A stretch of 64,000 nucleotides of DNA from Ruminococcus sp. Its GTDB lineage: Bacteria > Bacillota > Clostridia > Oscillospirales > Ruminococcaceae. Where the stretch lies: the NCBI GenBank assembly GCA_021770655.1, contig JAETQO010000008.1, forward strand, positions 1 through 64,000, given 5' to 3'. A program made the position numbers and the translations under genes. The notes below the pieces were generated by a model. That model saw only the letters and a program-made list of their open reading frames with translations. It was not told where the DNA came from and did no database searches. Positions 43,247-51,493 of the stretch are shown here, in pieces; the first letter of the stretch is position 1, and every line of letters begins with the position of its first letter.

Positions 43247-45229
43247 ATGTCTAAGAAAAAGGAATATACTAATGAAGATATAGTATCTTTAAAGGGCGAG
43301 GACAGGGTAAGAAAGCGTCCGGCAGTTATTTTCGGCTCAGACGGTCTGGAGGGCTGTAAGCATTCTGTATTTGAAATTCTTTCAAACTCCATAGACGAGG
43401 CAAGAGACGGAAACGGCGATAAGATTATCGTTACTAAATATAATGACGATTCTATCGAAGTCGAAGACTTCGGAAGAGGCTGTCCGGTGGATTACAATCA
43501 GCGTGAGAAAAAATACAACTGGGAGCTGGTTTACTGTGAGCTTTATGCGGGCGGCAAATACAATAATAACGGCGGCGAGAATTATGAGTATTCTCTGGGT
43601 CTGAACGGTCTGGGTGCATGCGCAACTCAGTATGTGTCGGAGTTTATGGACGTTGAGGTCTGCCGTGACGGATACAAATACGATCTGCACTTTGAAAAGG
43701 GAAGAAATGTCGGTGGGCTGAAAAAAGAGGAGACCAGATCAAAGCGGACGGGAACAAAGACACATTGGAGACCCGACCTTGAGGTTTTCACCGACATCAA
43801 AATAGAAAAGGAATATTTCGAGGACGTTCTTAAAAAGCAGGCGGTGGTAAATCCGAACATCACCTTTATACTGCGTATTCAGCGAGAGAATAATTCTTTT
43901 GAGGAGCAGACTTTTTATTATGAGAACGGTATTGCCGATTATGTTGCCGAGATTGCAGGCGAAAAGCCGCTTACTTCGGTTCAGTACTTTACCGGCGACC
44001 GAAAGGGAAGAGACAGAGAGGACAAGGATGATTACAAAGTAAAGCTTTCCGTAGCGTTTACGTTTTCAAATCAGATAAAGCTTTTGGAATATTATCACAA
44101 TTCAAGTTTTCTTGAACACGGCGGCTCTCCCGAGGACGCGGTAAAGAGCGCATTCACCTCTCAGATAAACGCTTATCTGAAAAATAATAACAAATATCTG
44201 AAAAACGAAAAGCCTATAACTTTTCAGGATATAGAGGACTGTCTTGTGCTTGTGTCAAGCTCATTCTCCACGCAGACCTCATATGCAAACCAGACCAAGA
44301 AGGCTATTACAAACAAGTTCATCAAGGAGTGTATGACTGAGTTTTTAAAGCATAACCTTGAAATATACTTTATAGAAAATCCGGACGAGGCGGTAAAGAT
44401 CGCCGAGCAGGTGCTTGTCAATAAGAGGAGCCGTGAAAAGGCGGAGAAATCCAGGATCGATCTGAAGAAAAAGCTTGCGGGAACCATAGACCTATCCAAT
44501 CAGGTCCAGAAATTTGTGGACTGCCGTTCAAAGGACCTTTCACAGAGAGAGCTTTACATTGTGGAGGGCGACTCGGCGCTGGGTTCGGTCAAGATGGCTA
44601 GAAATGCAGAGTTTCAGGCGGTCATTCCTGTAAGGGGCAAGATACTCAACTGTCTGAAAGCGGATTATGACAAGATATTTAAGAACGAGATAATAACCGA
44701 CCTTATAAAAGTTATCGGCTGCGGCGTGGAGGTCAAGACGGGAAAAAACAAGGAGATCTCTATGTTCAATCTGGATAACCTGCGCTGGAACAAGATAGTT
44801 ATCTGTACTGATGCGGACGTGGACGGATTCCACATCAGGACGCTTATTCTTACCATGCTTTACCGACTTGTGCCGACCCTTATTGAAAAGGGATACGTTT
44901 ATATAGCTGAGTCTCCGCTTTTTGAGATAACCACAAGCGATAAGACTTATTTTGCATATGACGAAAATGAAAAGACAAGGATACTGAAAATGATCGGCAG
45001 CAAGAAATTTGACATTCAGCGTTCAAAGGGCCTTGGCGAGAATGAGGCTGAGATGATGAGCCTTACGACCATGGATCCTGCCACAAGGCGGCTTATCAAG
45101 ATCTCTCCCGATGACATTGAACAGACTCAGTGGATGTTCGATATGCTCCTCGGCGACGATTTGCAGGGAAGAAAGGAATTTATTACCAACAACGGTATAG
45201 ATTATCTGGATATGGCCGATATTTCCTAG
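43247..45229 (+). CDS. Type IIA topoisomerase ATPase subunit, ParE/GyrB-like (divergent)
   Basis: 660 residues. GHKL ATPase motifs are present but altered: SNSIDEARDG, DFGRGCPVD (usually DNGRGIP) and GLNGLGA (usually GLHGVGA). The TOPRIM part has EGDSALGSVKMARN (usual EGDSAGGS), VIPVRGKILN and TDADVDGFHIRTLIL, with the acidic metal ligands kept. Length and the lack of a long insert fit ParE/Gram-positive GyrB. It is likely the second, ParE-like pair of the cell. The operon continues with a membrane gene and the ParC-like subunit. Confidence 0.88.
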   Translation: MSKKKEYTNEDIVSLKGEDRVRKRPAVIFGSDGLEGCKHSVFEILSNSIDEARDGNGDKIIVTKYNDDSIEVEDFGRGCPVDYNQREKKYNWELVYCELYAGGKYNNNGGENYEYSLGLNGLGACATQYVSEFMDVEVCRDGYKYDLHFEKGRNVGGLKKEETRSKRTGTKTHWRPDLEVFTDIKIEKEYFEDVLKKQAVVNPNITFILRIQRENNSFEEQTFYYENGIADYVAEIAGEKPLTSVQYFTGDRKGRDREDKDDYKVKLSVAFTFSNQIKLLEYYHNSSFLEHGGSPEDAVKSAFTSQINAYLKNNNKYLKNEKPITFQDIEDCLVLVSSSFSTQTSYANQTKKAITNKFIKECMTEFLKHNLEIYFIENPDEAVKIAEQVLVNKRSREKAEKSRIDLKKKLAGTIDLSNQVQKFVDCRSKDLSQRELYIVEGDSALGSVKMARNAEFQAVIPVRGKILNCLKADYDKIFKNEIITDLIKVIGCGVEVKTGKNKEISMFNLDNLRWNKIVICTDADVDGFHIRTLILTMLYRLVPTLIEKGYVYIAESPLFEITTSDKTYFAYDENEKTRILKMIGSKKFDIQRSKGLGENEAEMMSLTTMDPATRRLIKISPDDIEQTQWMFDMLLGDDLQGRKEFITNNGIDYLDMADIS

Positions 45230-45249
45230 TTCGGCTAAGGGGGAAACAT

Positions 45250-46380
45250 ATGGAATTCATTATCTGGGCATTTGTGCTTGCACTGTTTTTTGGAATACCC
45301 TTATTCCTGACGATAGTTAATGTAATAAGGCTTTTTGAGCCTAAGCCTGCGGCTTTGAACAAAAGCTTGTTTGACGTTTTGACTATAGTTCTTGGTGCAG
45401 GGCTGTCAATTCTGGATCTGGGCTTTTTAGGTTTGGGTATTGAATATACCGAGCCTTTGATATTGGGCGGCGGTAATGCAGAATACCATAGTCCGTTATC
45501 GGGAGCGTTTGAGCTTTCGTATTTTATCCCCGAATTCATTGCACTGCTGTGTATGATTCTGCTGAGCGTTGTCAAGCGCAGAAAGCCTCCGCTTTTTGCC
45601 GCGCTGCTTATTGCAGGTGTATATATGGGAAATGTGCTGCATATTCTGCTTGTGATACAACTGCTTGAAAACATGGACAACGTGTTTGCATACATGATGA
45701 TAGTTTTTCCTGTGAATTATCTGCTGATGTCCGTAAGGCTCATACGACGTGAGATAAAAGAGCAGACGGTGTATCTGAGAGAAACGGCGGGAACACGCCA
45801 GGGCTTTATAGGTCGGCTGTACGCTTTTCTTGAACGAAGTGTCGGCTGGTATATAATAAGCTTTGCGGCGCTTATACCTCTGCTGGCGGTACTGCTTATG
45901 ATACTTATCCTTTGCGGACAGGGTGCCGACGGTATAGTTAAGGCGTTCACCGAAACCGCCGACTGGACGTTTTCTAAGCAAATACCTCCTCCGCCTGAAT
46001 ATTACCACGGTCATTATCTTTGCACTGTTGCGGCAGGTGGACATGAAAAGATCGTAAAGCCTCAGCGAATGGGCATCAGGCGCAGCGAGAAGATAGTAGT
46101 GAACAGACAGCTTTGCATTGCTAACGCTTTTGAGGAGCTTATCCAAGAAAAGCTTCCTCATTTCCATAAAGGTGTAAGACATTTTTATGACAGTTACGGT
46201 TATCCGCTGTCAAAGCTGATAACCACAAAAACAAGAGCGGATATTGTTTATATACTTATGAAACCGCTTGAACTGATATTTATTACTGTTCTGTATATGT
46301 TTGACACCGATCCTGAAAACAGGATCGCTTTGCAGTATACAGGAAAGAAAACGACCGACTTTAATTTAATGAAGGGATAG
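45250..46380 (+). CDS. Membrane protein lying between the topoisomerase subunit genes
   Basis: 376 residues from ATG 45250 (ggggaaacat upstream). Six or so hydrophobic helices in the first 265 residues, then a cytoplasmic-looking C-terminal part containing CTVAAGGHEKIVKPQRMG, IVVNRQLCIANAFEELIQEK and RHFYDSYGYPLSKLITTKTRADIVYI, a pattern I associate only loosely with DUF6688. It starts 20 bases after the ParE-like stop and ends 5 bases before the ParC-like start, so it is surely co-transcribed. No known link to topoisomerases. Confidence 0.7.
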   Translation: MEFIIWAFVLALFFGIPLFLTIVNVIRLFEPKPAALNKSLFDVLTIVLGAGLSILDLGFLGLGIEYTEPLILGGGNAEYHSPLSGAFELSYFIPEFIALLCMILLSVVKRRKPPLFAALLIAGVYMGNVLHILLVIQLLENMDNVFAYMMIVFPVNYLLMSVRLIRREIKEQTVYLRETAGTRQGFIGRLYAFLERSVGWYIISFAALIPLLAVLLMILILCGQGADGIVKAFTETADWTFSKQIPPPPEYYHGHYLCTVAAGGHEKIVKPQRMGIRRSEKIVVNRQLCIANAFEELIQEKLPHFHKGVRHFYDSYGYPLSKLITTKTRADIVYILMKPLELIFITVLYMFDTDPENRIALQYTGKKTTDFNLMKG

Positions 46381-46385
46381 ATTTT

Positions 46386-48620
46386 ATGGCAAGAAAAAAA
46401 GCGGAGCCAAAGAAATCCGCTAAACCGAACAGTGACGCTTATATTGAAGGAGCGGGCTTGGTAGTTGACGAAAAAATTACCATGTCGCTTGAGAAGAACT
46501 ATATGCCATATGCCATGAGCGTTCTTGTATCGAGAGCGTTTCCTGAGATAGACGGCTTCAAGCCTTCTCACAGAAAACTGCTTTACACAATGTATAAAAT
46601 GGGACTTTTGAACGGAAAGCTTACAAAGTCTGCGAATATCGTAGGTTCGACCATGAGACTCAATCCTCACGGCGACGGGGCGATATATGAAACCATGGTA
46701 AGACTGTCGCAGGGCAATGAGGCATTATTGCATCCTTATGTAATGAGCAAGGGTAATTTCGGTAAGGCGTATTCAAGAGATATGGCTTACGCAGCATCAC
46801 GTTACACCGAAGCTAAGCTTATGCCTATCTGTCAAGAGCTTTTTGGGGATATTGACAAGGACACGGTCGATTTCGTTCCGAACTATGATAATACCACTAC
46901 CGAGCCGACTTTGCTCCCTGCGACTTTTCCGTCTATTCTTGTAAATGCAAACGTAGGAATAGGCGTTTCTATGGCGTCGGCGGTTTGCTCCTTCAATCTG
47001 AGCGAGGTATGTGAAACCACTATCGCTTTGATGAAAAATCCTGATTTCAATATTCTTGAAACTCTCAAAGGTCCTGATTTTCCCGGCGGCGCGTCACTGC
47101 TTTACGACGAGGAAGAGCTTGATAAGATATACCGTACAGGAAAAGGTTCGGTAAAATTGAGAGCTAAATATCAGTACGATAAAGAATCGAGATGTCTTGA
47201 AATTGTCGAGATACCTGCGACAACTACTGTTGAGGCGATAATAGAGAAGATCGTCGCGCTAGTCAAGGCGGGAAAGATAAGAGAAATATCCTATCTGCGT
47301 GACGAGACCGACATCAACGGTCTGAAGATCGGTATCGACATTAAAAAAGGCGTTGATCCGGACAAGCTTATGCAAAAGCTTTATAAGCTTACGCCTTTGC
47401 AGGATTCTTATTCCTGTAATTTCTACATTCTTGTTCACGGCTATCCGAGAATACTCGGAGTATATGATATTCTGAAAGAATGGGTGTCTTTCAGAATGGA
47501 CTGTGTTCGCCGCCGTACAAAATTTGAGCTTAACAAGAAAAAGGAAAAACTGCACCTTTTAAAGGGCCTTGCAAAGATACTGCTGGATATTGACAAGGCA
47601 ATAAAAATCATCAGGGAAACGGACGAGGAATCGGAGGTTATCCCGAATCTTATGGTCGGATTCGGCATTGATGAAACGCAGGCGGAGTATGTAGCGGAGA
47701 TCAAGCTGAGACACCTAAACAGGGAATACATTCTTAAGAGGACGGCTGAAGCCGAGGAGCTTGAAAAATCTATCGCAGAACTGGAAGAGATCATCGGCAG
47801 TGACAGAAAGATCAAGAGCATTATCATTTCGGAACTGAAAGAGGTTTCCAAGAAATATGGACAGCCAAGAAAAACTCAGTTCTTCTATAAGACAGATATT
47901 GAAGAAGTCGATCTTGAGGACGAAATTCCCGATTATGCCTGCAAGCTGTTTTTATCACAAAGCGGATATTTCAAGAAATGCACTCCGCAGTCGCTTAGGA
48001 TTGCAAGCGAGCAGAAGTACAAAGAGGGCGACTATCTTATGCAGGAGCTTGAGACTACCAACAAGACGGAGCTTCTGTTTTTCTCAGACAAGGGGGCCGT
48101 ATACAAGACAAAGACTTCGCAGTTTGCGGACACAAAAGCCAGCGCACTGGGCGATTATATTCCTGCGAAGCTCGGTTTTGACGAAGGCGAGAGCGTAGCG
48201 GGAATGGTCAATACCATTGATTATTCGGGGTATATGATATTCTGCTTTGAAAACGGAAAGGTAGCAAAGGTCCCGCTGAACGCTTATGAGACCAAGACCA
48301 ACAGAAAGAAGCTTTCAAACGCTTATTCCGGCAAGTCAAGGCTTGTGGGAATGTTCTGCGTTCCCGAAAATGCGCAGATAATGCTCCGTACCACCAACGG
48401 CAGAGCGATGATATTCGACACGGCCTTGCTTATGCCAAAGGCGTCGAGAGATACTATCGGTGTGCAGGTCATGACGCTGAAAGCCAAGTCCGTTGTACAG
48501 AAAGCCTTTATCATTGACGATGAAACTGCAAAAAGCCTTTCAAAATACCGCAGTAAGACTATTCCTGTGGCGGGATGTTTTGCTAAGGATATTGAGGACC
48601 CGGATCAGATAAGCTTTTAA
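46386..48620 (+). CDS. Type IIA topoisomerase cleavage subunit, ParC/GyrA-like
   Basis: 744 residues. The N-terminal domain has YAMSVLVSRAFPEIDGFKPSHRKLLYTMY, and the catalytic Tyr140 lies in AASRYTEAKL; NYDNTTTEPTLLPATFP and GIGVSMAS also match. A coiled coil (about 420-485) and a shortened C-terminal beta-propeller part follow (e.g. LFFSDKGAVYKTKTSQF, RTTNGRAMIFDT). There is no GyrA box, as in ParC. The stop codon TAA is the right-hand three bases of the TTAA with which repeat copy C begins. Confidence 0.88.
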   Translation: MARKKAEPKKSAKPNSDAYIEGAGLVVDEKITMSLEKNYMPYAMSVLVSRAFPEIDGFKPSHRKLLYTMYKMGLLNGKLTKSANIVGSTMRLNPHGDGAIYETMVRLSQGNEALLHPYVMSKGNFGKAYSRDMAYAASRYTEAKLMPICQELFGDIDKDTVDFVPNYDNTTTEPTLLPATFPSILVNANVGIGVSMASAVCSFNLSEVCETTIALMKNPDFNILETLKGPDFPGGASLLYDEEELDKIYRTGKGSVKLRAKYQYDKESRCLEIVEIPATTTVEAIIEKIVALVKAGKIREISYLRDETDINGLKIGIDIKKGVDPDKLMQKLYKLTPLQDSYSCNFYILVHGYPRILGVYDILKEWVSFRMDCVRRRTKFELNKKKEKLHLLKGLAKILLDIDKAIKIIRETDEESEVIPNLMVGFGIDETQAEYVAEIKLRHLNREYILKRTAEAEELEKSIAELEEIIGSDRKIKSIIISELKEVSKKYGQPRKTQFFYKTDIEEVDLEDEIPDYACKLFLSQSGYFKKCTPQSLRIASEQKYKEGDYLMQELETTNKTELLFFSDKGAVYKTKTSQFADTKASALGDYIPAKLGFDEGESVAGMVNTIDYSGYMIFCFENGKVAKVPLNAYETKTNRKKLSNAYSGKSRLVGMFCVPENAQIMLRTTNGRAMIFDTALLMPKASRDTIGVQVMTLKAKSVVQKAFIIDDETAKSLSKYRSKTIPVAGCFAKDIEDPDQISF

Positions 48621-48791
48621 GGCGGCACCGCACACCGCCTAACGGCTTTGTGTACGTCTAACTTGCCAATTTTCCGTCATCTTGCATAGAAACTCCTTGA
48701 ACGACGCAAGTATTCCTGCGTCGTTTCTATACAATCTAACGAAAAATTTTCTGCGTTATCCGCACACAATAGTTGTGCGGTATTGCCTTAA
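48617..48791 (+). repeat. TTAA-flanked inverted-repeat element, full copy C
   Basis: 175 bp including both TTAA ends: TTAAGGCGGCACCGCAC ... GTGCGGTATTGCCTTAA. Compared with copy B it lacks about 5 bp after the left end. It keeps the interior blocks cctaacggctttgtg, cttgccaattttccg, the acgacgca/tgcgtcgt hairpin and the ccgcacacaatagttgtgcgg end hairpin. It begins in the stop codon of the ParC-like gene. Confidence 0.9.
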
Positions 48792-48802
48792 TTGAATAAC
48801 AC

Positions 48803-48844
48803 GGAAAATAAGGACAAGTCTTTTGCGGCTTGTCCTTATTTTCC
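48803..48844. terminator. Bidirectional terminator between the topoisomerase operon and cls
   Basis: 16-bp perfect stem (ggaaaataaggacaag against cttgtccttattttcc). Confidence 0.88.
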
Positions 48845-48870
48845 GATCTGCCGGTCAAAACGGATCAGAT

Positions 48871-50376
48871 TTAAAGAATACCTGAAAATATTCTTAGGAA
48901 TCGGTAAATGGGATTTTTTGAAGCTTTTATGACAGCTTTATCGTTCAGGCTCATTTCTTCCGAGCATTTGAAAAGCTCTTCAAAATCTTCGGAAAGCTCT
49001 TTGCAGGCGTTCGTTCCATAAGTAAGGACGCCGCTTTCAAAATGGAGGTAAAGACTTCGGTAATCGAGATTTGCTGAGCCGATATAGCATATATTTCCGT
49101 CGCATATCAGAGTTTTGGAGTGGATAAAGCCCGGAGTATATTCATAGATTTTCACTCCGCTCCTGAGTAAAGGCAAATAGTTGGCTCTTGTCATCAGGTG
49201 TATATATTTTTTGTCCGGGATAAGGGGAGTGATTATTCTTACGTCCACTCCGTTTTCCGCTGCCCTGCATAGTGCGGAAGTAAGGGACGGATCGGGTATA
49301 AGATATGGGGTTGTGGCATAGACGCTTTTTTCTGCACCGTTTATCATATTCACGAATGCTTTCAGACTGCTTCCTGCGGTGCAGGATGGGTAATCACCGA
49401 ATGGCATGACAAGTCCGTCGGCTTTTATCTCAGGCTTTTTTTCGGGTAGAAAATCATTGTAGTCAAGTTTTCCGCCGTTCATATTCCATAGCTGTATGAA
49501 CATATCGGCAAGATTCATTGCACCTTCGCCTTTGAGATATACTGCCGAGTCTTTCCAGTATCCGTAGGGAGAGATCAGGTTAATATATTCGTCTGCGATG
49601 TTCGCTCCGCCGGTTATTGCGTAAAGCCCGTCGCAGACAACTATTTTTCTGTGGTCGCGGTAATTTATATCGGGAGTGACCGTAGGCGAAAAGCTGTTGA
49701 ATTTCCGCGATTCTACGCCGATATTTTTCATTTGTCTGTCAAAATCCTTCGGCAGAAGGCATATAGTACCCAGGTCGTCTCTGAGAAGATACACCGATAC
49801 GCCCTGAGCCGCTTTCTTTTTTAGTATCTCAAGCGTTTTATTCCACATTTCACCTTGGCTTATAATAAACATCTCTATGAAAATGTAACGTTCAGCACGT
49901 TCCAGAATAGATTTCATTTTTTCAAACATTGCTTCGCCTGTTGCAAGGTATACGCAGACTGAGTTGCAGTAAGAGCTGAAACCCTCGGTTTCGGCAAGTG
50001 CAGTAAACTGCCTCGCTATTCTTGGCGGAGCATAATTTTCGGGGTGTGCAGTGCTTTTCGGCAAAGGGTTATTTTTTAGGTATGAACGTATCTTTCTGAT
50101 AGCGCCGCCTCTGCCGTAAAGGGTGTAGAGCGGAATGAAAACCATAGGAAGCGCCAATACTCCGATTATCCAGCCGCATCGGCAGGGAATAGAGCAGGGC
50201 ATTGACGCTATGCGCATTGCGGCGGCTATAGAAACAAGCCAGAGAACTATACGAAAATAACGGTCAAAGCAAAAAAATGCCGTACAGCAACAGGCGAGTA
50301 TCGCCGCAAGCTGAATAAACAGCAGAAGAGATATGATTATAACTCTTGAAAAATAATATTTGAATAGCTTTTTCAT
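48871..50376 (-). CDS. cls: Cardiolipin synthase (phospholipase D family)
   Basis: 501 residues from ATG 50376 (aaaggtg upstream); the longer frame upstream is not coding. Two N-terminal helices (about 10-50), a PLDNc-like hydrophobic stretch, then two HKD motifs: YRDHRKIVVCDGLYAITGGANI and HSKTLICDGNICYIGSANLDYRS. It joins two phosphatidylglycerol molecules to cardiolipin in the membrane. Ends next to a shared terminator; divergent from the zinc-ribbon gene. Confidence 0.92.
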   Translation of the reverse strand: MKKLFKYYFSRVIIISLLLFIQLAAILACCCTAFFCFDRYFRIVLWLVSIAAAMRIASMPCSIPCRCGWIIGVLALPMVFIPLYTLYGRGGAIRKIRSYLKNNPLPKSTAHPENYAPPRIARQFTALAETEGFSSYCNSVCVYLATGEAMFEKMKSILERAERYIFIEMFIISQGEMWNKTLEILKKKAAQGVSVYLLRDDLGTICLLPKDFDRQMKNIGVESRKFNSFSPTVTPDINYRDHRKIVVCDGLYAITGGANIADEYINLISPYGYWKDSAVYLKGEGAMNLADMFIQLWNMNGGKLDYNDFLPEKKPEIKADGLVMPFGDYPSCTAGSSLKAFVNMINGAEKSVYATTPYLIPDPSLTSALCRAAENGVDVRIITPLIPDKKYIHLMTRANYLPLLRSGVKIYEYTPGFIHSKTLICDGNICYIGSANLDYRSLYLHFESGVLTYGTNACKELSEDFEELFKCSEEMSLNDKAVIKASKNPIYRFLRIFSGIL

Positions 50377-50419
50377 TTTCTGCACCTTTGTGTAAAATTT
50401 TCCGAAATTACTTGAATTA

Positions 50420-50448
50420 TTGACTTTTTTGGGGGTATGTGCTATAAT
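50420..50448 (+). promoter_or_regulatory. Promoter of the zinc-ribbon protein gene
   Basis: TTGACT (50420-50425), 17-bp spacer, TATAAT (50443-50448). Confidence 0.8.
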
Positions 50449-50458
50449 TTTCATAGCG

Positions 50459-50507
50459 TGGTATAGGCTTGACGTCATAAGATGTGATGAGCCTGATATG
50501 TATACCA
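50459..50507 (+). other. Structured 5' leader of the zinc-ribbon protein gene
   Basis: Outer stem tggtata against tatacca, second stem ggct/agcc, enclosing a loop with further pairing potential. It begins about 4-11 bases after the transcript start. No known riboswitch recognised. Confidence 0.4.
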
Positions 50508-50528
50508 TACCGACAGACGGGAGTGTGA

Positions 50529-51326
50529 ATGACTGTGGAGTGTCCTAAATGCAGAAAACCGGTAGGAGATAACGATATAGTATGTGCTAATTGCGGGGTT
50601 GAACTGAGACCGGGTAAAAAAACGGCTCTGGCAAGAAGAATGAGCAGGAAAGATAAGCCGGCTATTGAAATGGATTCGGGAATACGTGCAAAAAGATCCG
50701 GCAGGCTGGGAGACGGAAAGCTGAAGCTTGGTTTGTTTTTCATTGTCTTTGCTCTGCTTGTGACGCTTATAATTCTTATAGTTGTGAATGTTGTCGGTTC
50801 CGAGGGCGAGAATACGGCGGAGGATATTGCTGAATATATCGGTATGGACGTCGGAAACGCTCAGAAAAAGCTGGATATGCATTTTAAGGACGAGTCTGCT
50901 TTTCAGGGCGTGAATAATGCGCTGAAATTCAACTATATAGTGGAATCGGAGGATAGCGTCAAGCTTGACGGCATTACATATCCGGAATGGGCGGCGCTTA
51001 TTACGGTGGACGGAAAGGAACGTATAGAGAGCGTGAAGTACGCCTGCTTTGAATCGCTGAAAGACAATACCGACGGAGAAGAGAAAAGTAAAGCAATCAA
51101 CCTTGACAAATTTGAAAAAGGAACTAAATGGGGAACTGTTTCTGATGAAACTGATCTTGATTATTATAGTATAAGCTGGACAAAAGACACAAAAGCTTAT
51201 GTGTACCGATACTGGTATGAAAACGACGCCGGCGACAGACAGCCTGTTGTATTAAGTACGGTTTTTGATACGGACAATAAGTTTTTGTACTATACGTCTA
51301 CTCTAGTATACCCCGAATATCTGTGA
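50529..51326 (+). CDS. Zinc-ribbon single-pass membrane protein
   Basis: 265 residues. N-terminal zinc ribbon with CPKC (5-8) and CANC (19-22), a basic linker, one transmembrane helix (about 73-93), then an extracytoplasmic domain of about 170 residues. Likely cytoplasmic ribbon and outside domain. No enzyme motif. It is followed by the zinc-ribbon pseudokinase, which has the same cytoplasmic-ribbon, one-helix plan; the two may belong together. Confidence 0.78.
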   Translation: MTVECPKCRKPVGDNDIVCANCGVELRPGKKTALARRMSRKDKPAIEMDSGIRAKRSGRLGDGKLKLGLFFIVFALLVTLIILIVVNVVGSEGENTAEDIAEYIGMDVGNAQKKLDMHFKDESAFQGVNNALKFNYIVESEDSVKLDGITYPEWAALITVDGKERIESVKYACFESLKDNTDGEEKSKAINLDKFEKGTKWGTVSDETDLDYYSISWTKDTKAYVYRYWYENDAGDRQPVVLSTVFDTDNKFLYYTSTLVYPEYL

Positions 51327-51431
51327 TATTCCTAAACTGTTACACGGGTTTTAGAGTTCATATGCGGTAATATCAGATATTACAGAAATAATACAAATTA
51401 TTGCGCAAAATCTACAATTATATAAAAAATA

Positions 51432-51460
51432 TTGACTTTATGAATAATTATTGATAATAT
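51432..51460 (+). promoter_or_regulatory. Promoter of the PASTA pseudokinase gene
   Basis: TTGACT (51432-51437), 17-bp spacer, TAATAT (51455-51460). Confidence 0.78.
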
Positions 51461-51493
51461 AAATTGATGAATAATGTGAAAAGGAGGTTCGGT

